Assembly (NCBI GenBank): GCA_019058165.1
Contig: JAHLVZ010000009.1
Coordinates: forward strand, 1-51,807
Length of the DNA stretch: 51,807 bases
Reading direction: 5' to 3'
Origin: Candidatus Heimdallarchaeota archaeon
GTDB taxonomy: Archaea; Asgardarchaeota; Heimdallarchaeia; JABLTI01
The position numbers and the translations under genes are program-made. Positions 16,505 through 25,213 of the stretch are shown here, piece after piece. The notes beneath the pieces were generated by a model that saw nothing but the letters and a program-made list of their open reading frames with translations, ran no database searches and was not told the DNA's origin. Position 1 is the stretch's first letter. Every line of letters starts with the position of its first letter.

Positions 16505-18330
16505 TTTCTTAACAATCTTCCATCAAGGCACTTTCTATTAATATTTCTTCTAAAATATAAGCATCCACATACAAGTGCTAAGATACCCATTATCGTTATA
16601 AATCCTAGACCTATATTTGTGCTAGTACCTATGAAGAAATCACTTACTTCATATCCCGCTAAACTCATATAATGAAGAGCAACACTTGTGCTGTATTCAA
16701 TTGGTTCTAGTGTCTCATCGAATCCCACTACCCCCCTTGGAAATGGGGTTACTCCAGGACTTGCAAAACCATAGTATATTTCAGCAATGATAGTGTTTCT
16801 TGGAATTAAGTGACTAATCGCTTTACGGATGTATTTTCCAGAATCTGGACTAGAAATAGGACACAGTTCTCCTGTCCCGATTATTGGGTGTAAGCAATTG
16901 AATCCCATTTCTTGCGAACCAAGACCAGGAGTTATCTCATATTTTGCTCCTACAGGAATTTCAGCTATTTGCGGTATAAATTGCGAGTCAACCATGTCGA
17001 GATCACCTACAGCAAGAGCTGCAAGTGCACCTTCTTTGTTAGACCAGAACTCAAAGTAGATATCTTCAAAATTCGGAGTGATTCCTGACCAATCATCAAA
17101 ATACTCGTTTCTCTTTAAATGGATTATTCCAGTTGATCCATTATAATCCTCTAAATAATATGGACCAATACCCATTAGATTAGAATCTAAAGTATCATTA
17201 ATTGCCCAATTAACTGCTTGAGATTCCTGGGCTCCAGGAGCTATAGGTTCCCAGATATGTTTGGGTAGAATATCAATAGCTAAAAGCTGATCTTGAAAAA
17301 CATACGATTGATTGAGTGTAATTGTCACTTCAAACTCTGAATTTATAACAACGGATTCATTAGTAAGGTACTTTGAATAGAATCCATAATTCGGTTGACC
17401 AAAGTCAGGATTTATCAACAAATCATAACTATATTCAACATCACTAGCATTACAAACATGCCCATCTGCAAATTTTAAATTGGGATTAATTTGAACATTG
17501 TATGTTAATCCATCCGTGCTATTAAAAGAAGTACAAGCATAAGGACCAAAACCTCGGTAATATGGGGGATATGCAAACCGTTCAACAAGACCACTATAGA
17601 TTTGTGATGTCCATTGTTTATCATACACTGATTGTGTCTTCATAGGATGGAAGTCTTCAAAATCGGCTGGACAACCATAATGGAATTCTGTTTGCCCGGG
17701 AATACTCCAATTAGTCATATCTTGATATGCTACATTCCATAAAAGCCCATCCCAGGATTCTTGATCGAAATTTTGATCCATTGGAAATAGATCCAGTGGG
17801 TAAGCAATAGTTGCTGCTGGTACATCTTCATAAAGGAGTGCTTGAATATCATGATTATACTGAATTCTATCTGCTAAGACAAAAGATTGCGTGTAGTTTC
17901 TGAGAGCCCAATCCATTTCAGGTCGATCGTACTGATAAAAATTCCAATTATTTGGAGTTATATTAGCACTATCAAATAATTCAGTGAGATCAACATCTAA
18001 TCCCCAAGCATAACCTAAACAAAGAATATCGAATCCACCTTCTATGTACGAAGGTACTGGATATGGTCCCGGATAGCCCCATGTTCTTTCCGATATTTGT
18101 GTCCATCCGGTGTAGTCAAATACGTCTACTCCAATACCGATTTTTGGTAACTGTTCAACCATGAGAGTTGCATAAGTATAGTCATAGGAATTTGGCGCTA
18201 AAACACTTATTGTGAAAAACGGATCGGGATTCTCTGCTTGGTTAGTTGCTGTTTCAGTTAGAATTGGAACAATGAAAATTACCAATAAAATCGCTAAGAG
18301 AATTTTTTTCTTATTTCTTCCAAACCTCAT
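16501..18330 (-). CDS. Family 5 solute-binding protein paralogue with swapped domain halves, membrane anchored
   Basis: Paralogue of the downstream gene with the same layout: signal segment (ILLAILLVIFIVPIL), then the normally C-terminal half (LPKIGIGVDVFDYTGW, FDILCLGYAWGLDVD, IQALLYEDVPAATIAY), then the normally N-terminal half (FEDFHPM, GLVERF, TDGLTYNVQINPNLKFADG, ILPKHIWEP, MGIGPYYLED, YIRKAISHLIPR). It ends with LAGYEVSDFFIGTSTN, a transmembrane helix and an Arg/Lys tail. The ATG at 18330 is chosen because GAGGG lies six bases upstream; a TTG two codons earlier is the alternative. The gene starts nine bases after the stop codon of the LRR gene, so it is part of the same operon. It would sit on the cell surface and capture a solute. 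Confidence 0.85.
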   Translation of the reverse strand: MRFGRNKKKILLAILLVIFIVPILTETATNQAENPDPFFTISVLAPNSYDYTYATLMVEQLPKIGIGVDVFDYTGWTQISERTWGYPGPYPVPSYIEGGFDILCLGYAWGLDVDLTELFDSANITPNNWNFYQYDRPEMDWALRNYTQSFVLADRIQYNHDIQALLYEDVPAATIAYPLDLFPMDQNFDQESWDGLLWNVAYQDMTNWSIPGQTEFHYGCPADFEDFHPMKTQSVYDKQWTSQIYSGLVERFAYPPYYRGFGPYACTSFNSTDGLTYNVQINPNLKFADGHVCNASDVEYSYDLLINPDFGQPNYGFYSKYLTNESVVINSEFEVTITLNQSYVFQDQLLAIDILPKHIWEPIAPGAQESQAVNWAINDTLDSNLMGIGPYYLEDYNGSTGIIHLKRNEYFDDWSGITPNFEDIYFEFWSNKEGALAALAVGDLDMVDSQFIPQIAEIPVGAKYEITPGLGSQEMGFNCLHPIIGTGELCPISSPDSGKYIRKAISHLIPRNTIIAEIYYGFASPGVTPFPRGVVGFDETLEPIEYSTSVALHYMSLAGYEVSDFFIGTSTNIGLGFITIMGILALVCGCLYFRRNINRKCLDGRLLRK

Positions 18331-18339
18331 CTCCAACCC

Positions 18340-19170
18340 TCAGTCAAGTTTTATTATCATTTTCTCCTTCTTGTTTTTTTTCGTCGATTTGTATTTTCCA
18401 TTTTTCTTCAAAATAGTTACAAATACACCACTCACTACAGTTATACACGAAATTACTAAAAAATTAATTCCGAATGTGTGTGTTGTTCCGATCTGTTCTT
18501 CAATCTTGAATCCTGCTGCTTCCATTTGTTCCCAAGCTTTCGCTAAATCATATTCAATTTGTTGAAACTTGTTATGTGCGAGCCAAAGTTCATCAAGACT
18601 CGAGCATTTACTCAAGGGAGATAAATCGATATGGTTTATCTGAAGATCTTCCAAATAGAGCTTTTCCAAACAGGTATTATTCCTAAAAGGTTCAAGGTCT
18701 ATGTTTTGTAGTTTTTTATTCCCGGAAATAGAGAACCAATAGAGTTCTCGACAGTTTTTCAGTGGTGAGAGATCGGTTGATACTAATTGATTGTATTCAA
18801 GATTCAATCTTATCAGTTTCTTACAGTTTCTTAACGGATTTAAATCTACTCGAGTTAATTTATTGAAATCTAAATGGAGTTCTTCGAGATTCTCCAAACT
18901 ACTGAGTGGAGTTAAATCTATAGTTTTCAATTTATTATTACAGAGATATAATTCCTCAAGATTTTTGTATCTTCTAAGTGGGTGTAAATCAAATTCACTG
19001 AAGTGATTGGTTGACAAATGAAGAGCTTTTAAATTCTTAAATTTGCTAAACTGGGAAAGGTCTATTGATTGGAGTTCTATATAACTTAGTTGGATTTCTT
19101 TTACGTCTCTTTCAAATTCCTTTTCGTAAATCGCTCCGTTTGTTTTAGTTGCCTTTACTGTAATAACCAT
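18340..19170 (-). CDS. Leucine-rich-repeat protein with C-terminal transmembrane anchor
   Basis: The 276-residue protein has about eight LRR units of 22-23 residues with the pattern DLxPLxxLxxLxELxLxxNxL (for example LEELHLDFNKLTRVDLNPL). After the repeats come an AWEQMEAAGFKIEEQIGTTH segment, a hydrophobic helix (INFLVISCITVVSGVFVTIL) and a strongly basic tail. No signal peptide precedes the repeats. The AGF-x6-IGT plus helix module closely resembles the C-terminal anchor of the two binding proteins encoded just downstream. The LRR face probably recruits another protein. It lies 25 bp after the E2-like gene and nine bases before the next gene. Confidence 0.75.
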   Translation of the reverse strand: MVITVKATKTNGAIYEKEFERDVKEIQLSYIELQSIDLSQFSKFKNLKALHLSTNHFSEFDLHPLRRYKNLEELYLCNNKLKTIDLTPLSSLENLEELHLDFNKLTRVDLNPLRNCKKLIRLNLEYNQLVSTDLSPLKNCRELYWFSISGNKKLQNIDLEPFRNNTCLEKLYLEDLQINHIDLSPLSKCSSLDELWLAHNKFQQIEYDLAKAWEQMEAAGFKIEEQIGTTHTFGINFLVISCITVVSGVFVTILKKNGKYKSTKKNKKEKMIIKLD

Positions 19171-19194
19171 AGAATCAACTTGCTTTGGTATTTT

Positions 19195-20017
19195 TTATAA
19201 GTCATCTAATCCAGTAGCATTCTCAATAATTTCAATCAATCTTGACACAAATCGAACTGCTGGTGCGCCATCTATTACTGAATGATCGATCATCAATGAC
19301 AAAAAGAGAATATCTCGAATCACAATCTTCTTGTTTACTACACAAGGTTTCTCTTTGAGAGCACCAATAGTAAATACAGGTGAATGGGATGTAGGATGCA
19401 TAGCCCAACCAGAGATACTTTTCCCAGCCATACCAATAGAAGAAACCAAAATTGTTCCGGCATACTTTTTTCTAAAGAAAGGATTCTTTTCAAACCTCTT
19501 CCAAAAGAAAATTCTTCTCAAGAATTTTGGCAGCTGATTCAAAAGGATTGCACTCTTATTACTATCAAGATTTTCATAATCCTCTTCACTCATTACTTGA
19601 GCTGCTCGTATTTCTTCATGAATTTCTCTTATGCTTTTTTCGTTCGTTTTTCGAATGACAAAAATCAAAGGCATGATTTTATCTCCTTCGACTGTTTTCT
19701 CAACCAATACTGAAATATCAATATCATCAAATATAATCAGCTTCTGTCCTTTCTTCTTCGCATGAGCTTTTTTGTTTTCACTAACAGCTTGTGAAACACA
19801 TTTAACTATCCAGCCTGTGAAGGATAATTTCTCACCTGTTTTCTTCTCATGTTTTTTGAGAAAACAGTGCTTTTGTTACATCGATTTCTACTAAGCCATC
19901 CATTTGTGTGTAATGCAGACCCCGCTCTACATTTTCTATCAATATTTTACGTAATTTTGGAATTTTTTCTTCAGTATATGTGCCCGATTTTTTCAATTCT
20001 TTAACTCCTAATTTCAT
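19195..20017 (-). CDS. Stand-alone 2-oxoacid dehydrogenase E2-type catalytic domain, frameshifted
   Basis: Two frames join into one acyltransferase. From ATG 20017 the first frame reads KKSGTYTEEKIPKLRKILIE and VEIDVTKALFSQK, then hits a stop. The second frame continues TGEKLSFTGWIVKCVSQAV, ISVLVEKTVEGDKIMPLIFV, and ends with the catalytic DHSVIDGAPAVRFV. The break falls at the A6 run (T-run 19852-19857 on the plus strand); removing one A gives a continuous protein of about 273 residues. No lipoyl or E1-binding domain is present, unlike pyruvate dehydrogenase E2. Free-standing domains like this occur in archaea with unknown acyl substrates. The start overlaps the methylase stop as ATGA. Sequencing slip or true mutation are both possible. 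Confidence 0.75.
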
Positions 20018-20712
20018 TTATTCTGATATAGTAAGCAATAGTTATGATCATACCCGTAACCCCATGTACCTTCGACACGCCAAGGTTCTGAACGTCCATT
20101 TACAGTCTCACTTTCTCTTCCTTCCCAAATGATTACAATTTCACCCAAAAAATGCAACACTTCTGATATAGATTTTCCAACATCCCATGCGAGAGTAGTC
20201 ACTTCTCCACGTTCATTTTTCAAATTGGCAACATCGACAGCAATAATGGAATTCGGTTTCATTACTTCCTTTAGTTGAGAGAAAATTTTCTGAAAATCTT
20301 TTATGTATTGTTGATAACTCCCTTCTTCTTGATAAGCTGTGAAAGGATTTTCCGGATCATTTTTCCCCATAAAAGGAGGAGAACCAAAACAAAAATCACA
20401 TTTCGGAATATCATACTCAAGTAATTTTAAAGCATCCCCATGAATGATATTAGCTTCATTTTTAAGATTCTTCTTTATGAATTGATATCTTTCCTCAACA
20501 ATTTCTATTCCGAAAGGAATTCGATCCATTTTTTCAGCAACAAAGAGTGTTGTCCCTAAACCTGCAAAAATGTCAAGAACTATGTCACCTTTCTTTGTAT
20601 ACTTGTTAATGAAGTATTCAACATAATCCTCTGGAAATCGATTATCATCTTTTTTAAATTTCTCAGGCAATTCTTTCTTTGAATACTTGGGAAAAATGAC
20701 AGTAGTTTTCAT
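20014..20712 (-). CDS. DNA methyltransferase (N4-cytosine/N6-adenine type), compact
   Basis: This 232-residue protein has motif I as VLDIFAGLGTTLFVAEK (about residue 43) and motif IV as FGSPPFMG (about 107), with an EDYVEYFINKYT helix immediately before motif I. SPPF is the form most common in N4-cytosine methylases. There is little room for a target-recognition domain, so the recognition sequence may be short or a partner may be needed. No nuclease is adjacent. Its stop codon overlaps the start of the E2-like gene, which is unusual company for a restriction-type methylase. An RNA methylase role cannot be excluded. Confidence 0.75.
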   Translation of the reverse strand: MKTTVIFPKYSKKELPEKFKKDDNRFPEDYVEYFINKYTKKGDIVLDIFAGLGTTLFVAEKMDRIPFGIEIVEERYQFIKKNLKNEANIIHGDALKLLEYDIPKCDFCFGSPPFMGKNDPENPFTAYQEEGSYQQYIKDFQKIFSQLKEVMKPNSIIAVDVANLKNERGEVTTLAWDVGKSISEVLHFLGEIVIIWEGRESETVNGRSEPWRVEGTWGYGYDHNYCLLYQNK

Positions 20713-20801
20713 AGTTACTAATAAAATAATCTTGTCAGTTAAATTAATTCTGCAAGAAAAAAGAGGAAGGAAAGAACTAAGTTCTTTTCCATTGTTCAGT
20801 T

Positions 20802-21650
20802 TTATTGTTTCTTTCCAAGATTTTTTGTAAACTCTAAGGAAGGTTGCTCAGCATCGGGGTGGACATCATCGTACCAATACATCTCATCACAGAAGTCTGC
20901 ATGATGCAATGTCTGGGTTCGTCTCATCATCCAGAATTTTCCGGTATGACCGCCTTGTACATCTCCCCTATAGCATGATGCAATATATGCATGATCTGGA
21001 TCATTGTAGTCCTTTAATGCTTCATGGATCACGCATTTATCAAATCTGAAGAGCACCTTGTAATCATCAAAAAAGCAAGATGTAAGATTACCCAATCCTG
21101 TTTCAGTCCATCCTTTGATGGCTTTTTCACCTGATTCTCTCTGTGTTTTTCTCTTGTAGTCAGCATTCTTCACTTCGTCATCTACGATTTTATACAAAAT
21201 TTCTTTGTAGAGCTCTATACCTTTCTCATCACCCAAAACATCTACGAATGATTTGACACGATTATATGATAAGCGAATATAGGATTTAGTGTAGTTTAAA
21301 TTGTAAATATCAACCTTGTCATCTTTGACTTGCGTCTTCTCTGGTAAATCCCAATATTTAGTAACAAAAAGAGTAATGAGCCTTCTTAGTTCTTGATAAT
21401 TATTCAGAACAGTTAATTCTTTACTAGCTTCTTCAACATTCAAAAAAGGCAAATTAATTTCAATATCTCCCACATCATCGGCTAATCGTTTCATTAAAGC
21501 CTGTATGTATTTTGATTCTATTTCCGGTTGCAGTTCAATAGCATATTTGAGATAATCTTCAGTAACTTTGTAAACTCGGCCAAGCATATGTGTAGGATCA
21601 ACGTTAATCTTTGCTTTTGCATTGTATACCTTATGGTTTTCGACTTTCAT
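20802..21650 (-). CDS. ATC hydrolase-like protein, subtype A, divergent copy
   Basis: Belongs to the L-2-amino-thiazoline-4-carboxylic acid hydrolase-like family (as I recognise it) by its C-terminal pattern: FRFDKC, then DPDHAYIASCYRGD, then RRTQTLHHADFCDEMYW. Three cysteines are conserved across the nine copies in this window. The N-terminal 150 residues are helical (VKSFVDVLGDEKGIELYKEI). I moved the start to ATG 21650 (MKVENHKVYN) because paralogues begin MKVEKYYKCYN and MKMKNHKCYN; the longer frame adds an unmatched basic-hydrophobic prefix. It lies 61 bp downstream of the winged-helix regulator, and a TATA-like TTATACTTTT about 30 bases before the ATG may allow separate leaderless transcription. 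Substrate is unknown. Confidence 0.75.
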   Translation of the reverse strand: MKVENHKVYNAKAKINVDPTHMLGRVYKVTEDYLKYAIELQPEIESKYIQALMKRLADDVGDIEINLPFLNVEEASKELTVLNNYQELRRLITLFVTKYWDLPEKTQVKDDKVDIYNLNYTKSYIRLSYNRVKSFVDVLGDEKGIELYKEILYKIVDDEVKNADYKRKTQRESGEKAIKGWTETGLGNLTSCFFDDYKVLFRFDKCVIHEALKDYNDPDHAYIASCYRGDVQGGHTGKFWMMRRTQTLHHADFCDEMYWYDDVHPDAEQPSLEFTKNLGKKQ

Positions 21651-21711
21651 AATACTATAGAATGCTTTTTTCCTAAAAAGTATAAGCAAAAATCTTGGAA
21701 AATGAGCAAAA

Positions 21712-22371
21712 TTAGTCTTTGTAGATTTTCTGAATTTTCTTGATCAGTTCAGGTTTCTCAATAATAACAAGCAATAAAGAAATTAGATCATTGATATAAT
21801 TGACTTCATCAATATCCATTTCACTATATAATTCAGTTAATGCTTTACTCTTTGAAATTTTTTCAACAACAGATTTGTTAAATGCTTGTTCAAAATCTGA
21901 CTTCTGTGAAAGCAAATTATCGAAATCTTTAAACTCGATCACAGGGGAATCACTAATTTCTTGAAGAACAGTGTGAAGCTTTTTGTGAAATTCTTTCTTC
22001 TTCTCTTTTACATCTGGATAAACTTCTTCTTTCTTTGCTTTGAAGAAAATATTACCTGTTCTTGTGTATAGTTGTTCAGATAATCTCTTTCCTTCAATAA
22101 TTCGATGACCAGAGATTTTGACCAAGTCAGCTTCCTCAAGTTTCTCAAGATAGCGATAAATAGTTTTGATAGTATACCTGTGCTTCTTCGTTTCTTCATC
22201 TATGTATAGATCATGTATTTCTTTAGCAGTCATATTCTTGTTGATTCGCAGAGCTTTGATTATTATGATATGTTTCTCTGCAAGCTTAGTTTGTTCACCG
22301 TCTAAAAATTTGATAATTGATGGCTCATAATCTAAGTAATCTTTGAATTTGTTGTCTTCTTTTTTTGCCAT
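21712..22371 (-). CDS. Winged-helix transcriptional regulator, divergent to the ATC-like array
   Basis: Residues about 30-100 form a winged-helix domain: an IIIIKALRINKNMTAKEIH first helix-turn-helix, TIKTIYRYLEKLEEADLV recognition helix, and a beta wing KISGHRIIEGKRLSEQLYT. The C-terminal 110 residues are helical and charged (EKKKEFHKKLHTVL, INDLISLLLVIIEKPE), probably for dimerisation. The layout is close to that of the regulator near the aldo/keto reductase genes. It diverges from the array, and the intergenic region contains two tandem palindromes, so it most likely controls the array and itself. No ligand-binding domain is recognised. Confidence 0.75.
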   Translation of the reverse strand: MAKKEDNKFKDYLDYEPSIIKFLDGEQTKLAEKHIIIIKALRINKNMTAKEIHDLYIDEETKKHRYTIKTIYRYLEKLEEADLVKISGHRIIEGKRLSEQLYTRTGNIFFKAKKEEVYPDVKEKKKEFHKKLHTVLQEISDSPVIEFKDFDNLLSQKSDFEQAFNKSVVEKISKSKALTELYSEMDIDEVNYINDLISLLLVIIEKPELIKKIQKIYKD

Positions 22372-22449
22372 GGGAAATACACACTACTAGTTTTTCTTCT
22401 CTTCTAATTAAATCTACTGACTCTCTACCTAGACTAAAGGGAAAACTAA

Positions 22450-22505
22450 TATATAATAGTGTCCATTGATGTCATTTAAGGACATTTGATGTCATTGATA
22501 GACAT
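22450..22505. promoter_or_regulatory. TATA element and two tandem palindromic operators in the divergent promoter
   Basis: A TATA element (TATATAAT, 22450-22457) is followed by two palindromes, ATGTC-N7-GACAT at 22469-22485 and again at 22489-22505, with a 20-bp period; the longer word TTGATGTCATT repeats at 22466 and 22486. The palindromes cover the expected transcription start of the array, which suits repression by a dimeric winged-helix protein. The regulator gene starts at 22371 in the opposite direction. The 182-bp gap has no other feature I can support. Confidence 0.6.
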
Positions 22506-22553
22506 TTTTGGTTAATGGTAACTAAAAGCAAATGAAAAACTGAAGGGAAGACA

Positions 22554-23444
22554 ATGGAAATTACATCTTATAAAAATTACAACTACAAGGCAACATGTGA
22601 AGAGAATCCACTTGATATAATGAAAGTAGCTTTATTTGGAACAAACCTAGTAATAGAATTCATAGATGAGATAAATCCAGAGATAAGAGAAGAATACATT
22701 GTAGCTTTTAGGAAGAATTTGCTAGATGAAATTCAAGATTATCAATTCAATATAGAAGTTTTTGATTTAGAATCAATAGCAAGTGAATTAACAATCCTCA
22801 ATGAATACAAAGACATCCCTGAGTTAATTATACAAGTGATATGCAAACACATGAATCCTTCAAAAAAGTATCAGCCTAAACATGGCAAATATGAATTGCT
22901 TCTTCTAGATTGGCTTAAAGCATATCTGTTATGGCGTTACTTTAGAGCTAAATCATTTCTTGATGTTTTGGGTCGTGAAGAGGGTATTGCTTTTTGGAAA
23001 AAAATCGCTATTAAACTTGCTGACTACGGTTTGGAGAATAGTGAAGAAGGTCCACCTGTAACAGAGGTGGCAAATGGTTGGATGAAATATAGGAGTGAAA
23101 CCCCTGATAACACATTGATGGATTTTTCAGTTGTGAAATTTGATGAGCATAGAGTATTAGTCAAATTTGATAGCTGTGGTGTTCATGAAGCATTAAAGTA
23201 TCTCAAGGATCCCGAATTAACATATTTGTCTTATTGTTATGTGGGAGACGTTGAAGATGAAAGGTCTACAAAAATTCGACGAAGGAGGAGGAGTCAAGTT
23301 CTTCATCTGGGGGAATTCTGCGATGAGTTCTTTTGGAACAATGAAGTCCATCCTGATGCGAAACAACCACCATTAGGATTTATGCGAAAATTAGGGAAAG
23401 AAGAACCGGACAAGATTATCAAAGAATATCAAGGGAAGGTGTGA
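22554..23444 (+). CDS. ATC hydrolase-like protein, subtype A, first gene of the array
   Basis: The 296-residue protein has the subtype A signature: VKFDSC, then DPELTYLSYCYVGD, then RRRRSQVLHLGEFCDEFFW and VHPDAKQP. The otherwise conserved TLHHADFCDE becomes VLHLGEFCDE, so it is the most divergent of the four subtype A copies at that loop. The N-terminal half is helical with the shared KSFLDVLGREEGIAFWKKI segment. It is separated by four bases from the next gene. The leader from the TATA element is about 75 nt. There is no signal peptide, so it is cytoplasmic. The family's named reaction is opening of a thiazoline ring toward cysteine, but that is not shown for this branch. Confidence 0.75.
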   Translation: MEITSYKNYNYKATCEENPLDIMKVALFGTNLVIEFIDEINPEIREEYIVAFRKNLLDEIQDYQFNIEVFDLESIASELTILNEYKDIPELIIQVICKHMNPSKKYQPKHGKYELLLLDWLKAYLLWRYFRAKSFLDVLGREEGIAFWKKIAIKLADYGLENSEEGPPVTEVANGWMKYRSETPDNTLMDFSVVKFDEHRVLVKFDSCGVHEALKYLKDPELTYLSYCYVGDVEDERSTKIRRRRRSQVLHLGEFCDEFFWNNEVHPDAKQPPLGFMRKLGKEEPDKIIKEYQGKV

Positions 23445-23448
23445 AAAA

Positions 23449-24306
23449 ATGAAAGTTGAAAAATATTACAAATGTTATAATGCAAACGCTATCGTGGAGT
23501 TAAATCCAGCTGATAGAATGAGGGAGGCAATAAAAAGAACGGATGATATAATAAAACACATTGTGAAATTACGAAATGGTTTAGCCCCTGATTACGTTGA
23601 AGCTTTGATTAAGAGATTACTTAGGGAAGTAAAAGGCTACTCCATTGATACCAACTCTGTTAAATTAAAGAAAATAGAGAAAGACCTAACTCAACTAAAA
23701 CAAGGAAATCTTCTGACTAATTTAGTAATCCGCTACATGGCAATGAAATTAGCAATCCCCAAAGATTCCAAAATCCAATCGAAGAAAGCTGAATTTACTA
23801 ATCTTAATCGAGCTTTGGCATTGGAAGGAATGAACTACTACAGAGTTAAGGCTTTTGAGGACATCCTCGGAAAAGAAGAAGGAATAAAACTCTATACAGA
23901 CATTCTCAAACTAATTGTCAAAGAGATGAAGAGTAAAGAAGAAATTAATGAAAAGGATACAGTTAAGTCTCGATGTGAAAGAGCTGTCAAGTGGTGGTGT
24001 AAAACAGGAGTGGGTGATTTTACATTCAAGTTATATGATGAAAACAAAGTAATCTATCGCTTTGATACATGTGTTACCCATGAAGTCCTGAAGCACCACA
24101 ATGATCCAGACATAGCTTATATTGCATCTTGTTTCATTGGAGATATCGCTGAATGGAATGAGGGGCAATATATTCACTTAAGAAGAACTCAAACACTTCA
24201 TCATGCTGATTTTTGTGATGAATTGTACTGGGATACTCGAGTTCATAATAATCCTGAACAACCATCCCTTGAGTTCATCAGGAAAATTGGTGAGGAAAAG
24301 AAGTAA
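23449..24306 (+). CDS. ATC hydrolase-like protein, subtype A
   Basis: This copy has YRFDTC, DPDIAYIASCFIGD and RRTQTLHHADFCDELYW in order, plus the helical VKAFEDILGKEEGIKLYTDIL in the middle. The third motif is identical in most positions to the divergent minus-strand copy, so both belong to a close subgroup. It starts with MKVEKYYKCYNANA; AGGTGTG precedes the ATG by a few bases, within the end of the previous gene. Tight spacing (four bases upstream, under 20 downstream) supports one polycistronic message. The protein is 285 residues long. Confidence 0.75.
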   Translation: MKVEKYYKCYNANAIVELNPADRMREAIKRTDDIIKHIVKLRNGLAPDYVEALIKRLLREVKGYSIDTNSVKLKKIEKDLTQLKQGNLLTNLVIRYMAMKLAIPKDSKIQSKKAEFTNLNRALALEGMNYYRVKAFEDILGKEEGIKLYTDILKLIVKEMKSKEEINEKDTVKSRCERAVKWWCKTGVGDFTFKLYDENKVIYRFDTCVTHEVLKHHNDPDIAYIASCFIGDIAEWNEGQYIHLRRTQTLHHADFCDELYWDTRVHNNPEQPSLEFIRKIGEEKK

Positions 24307-24324
24307 GAAATATTGGTGAGAAAA

Positions 24325-25182
24325 ATGAAAATGAAAAATCATAAGTGTTATAATCCAAAAGCAGAAACTGAAGTAGATCCAGTTAACTGGATTCAAAGTC
24401 AACTAGGAAGTATGAATTCTGTTTTAAAACATCTAACAGAAATCAAACCTGAATTTGTTGAGAAATACGTTCAACATTTAATAAAGAGAGTAAAGAACGC
24501 ATTAGAGTCAATTGGAGAGAAAGAAGGATATTTTGACTTTCCAGAAATTGAGGAGAAATTTGATTTTCTAGACAAATATCCTGAACTCCGAAAATTGACA
24601 CGTAAGTTCATCTTAACTCATGCTAATCCAATGAAGAAATCGTCAAATGACCCGAAGAAATACCTTGTGTATGGATTTAATCATTCAATGGCTTTTAGAA
24701 GAATATCCTATCATAGAGTGAAATCATTTGCGGAGTTACTCGGTAAAGAAGAAGGAGTAAAACTCTTCACAGAAATTCTTACTCGAATCATTAGAGAAGT
24801 GAGTAAGAAAAGACCTGAGGAAGAAGATATCACTAATAGGAAATACTGTGAAAAAGCAATCAAAAGCTGGTGTGATTATGGTATGGCTGATTTTGCATCT
24901 TGCGAATTAGACGAACATATGATGGTTTTTAGGTTTGACAGTTGCTTTGCTCATGAAGTGTTGAAAGATTTCAATGACCCTGATATCGCTTATTATGCTT
25001 CTTGTTATGGTGCTGATCTTCCGGTTTTCAATGAAGGAAGAATAATTAGAGTGAGAAGATCACAAACACTGCATCATGCACCCTTTTGTGATGAGTTGTA
25101 TTGGGATTCTCGAGTTCACAAAAATCCGGAAATGCCATCAATAGACTTCACAAAAAATATTGGTAAGAAGAAAACAAGCTAG
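24325..25182 (+). CDS. ATC hydrolase-like protein, subtype A
   Basis: Signature motifs are FRFDSC, DPDIAYYASCYGAD and RRSQTLHHAPFCDELYW, with VHKNPEMPSIDF near the C-terminus. The helical middle carries VKSFAELLGKEEGVKLFTEIL. I prefer ATG 24325 (MKMKNHKCYN) because GGTGAG ends four bases upstream and paralogues start at the equivalent residue; an upstream TTG at 24313 overlaps that ribosome site. It is the last subtype A copy; the next four genes of the family are subtype B. Function beyond the family assignment is not known. Confidence 0.75.
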   Translation: MKMKNHKCYNPKAETEVDPVNWIQSQLGSMNSVLKHLTEIKPEFVEKYVQHLIKRVKNALESIGEKEGYFDFPEIEEKFDFLDKYPELRKLTRKFILTHANPMKKSSNDPKKYLVYGFNHSMAFRRISYHRVKSFAELLGKEEGVKLFTEILTRIIREVSKKRPEEEDITNRKYCEKAIKSWCDYGMADFASCELDEHMMVFRFDSCFAHEVLKDFNDPDIAYYASCYGADLPVFNEGRIIRVRRSQTLHHAPFCDELYWDSRVHKNPEMPSIDFTKNIGKKKTS

Positions 25183-25213
25183 AATCTAAAGTCTATATAT
25201 GGAGGAACTAATA

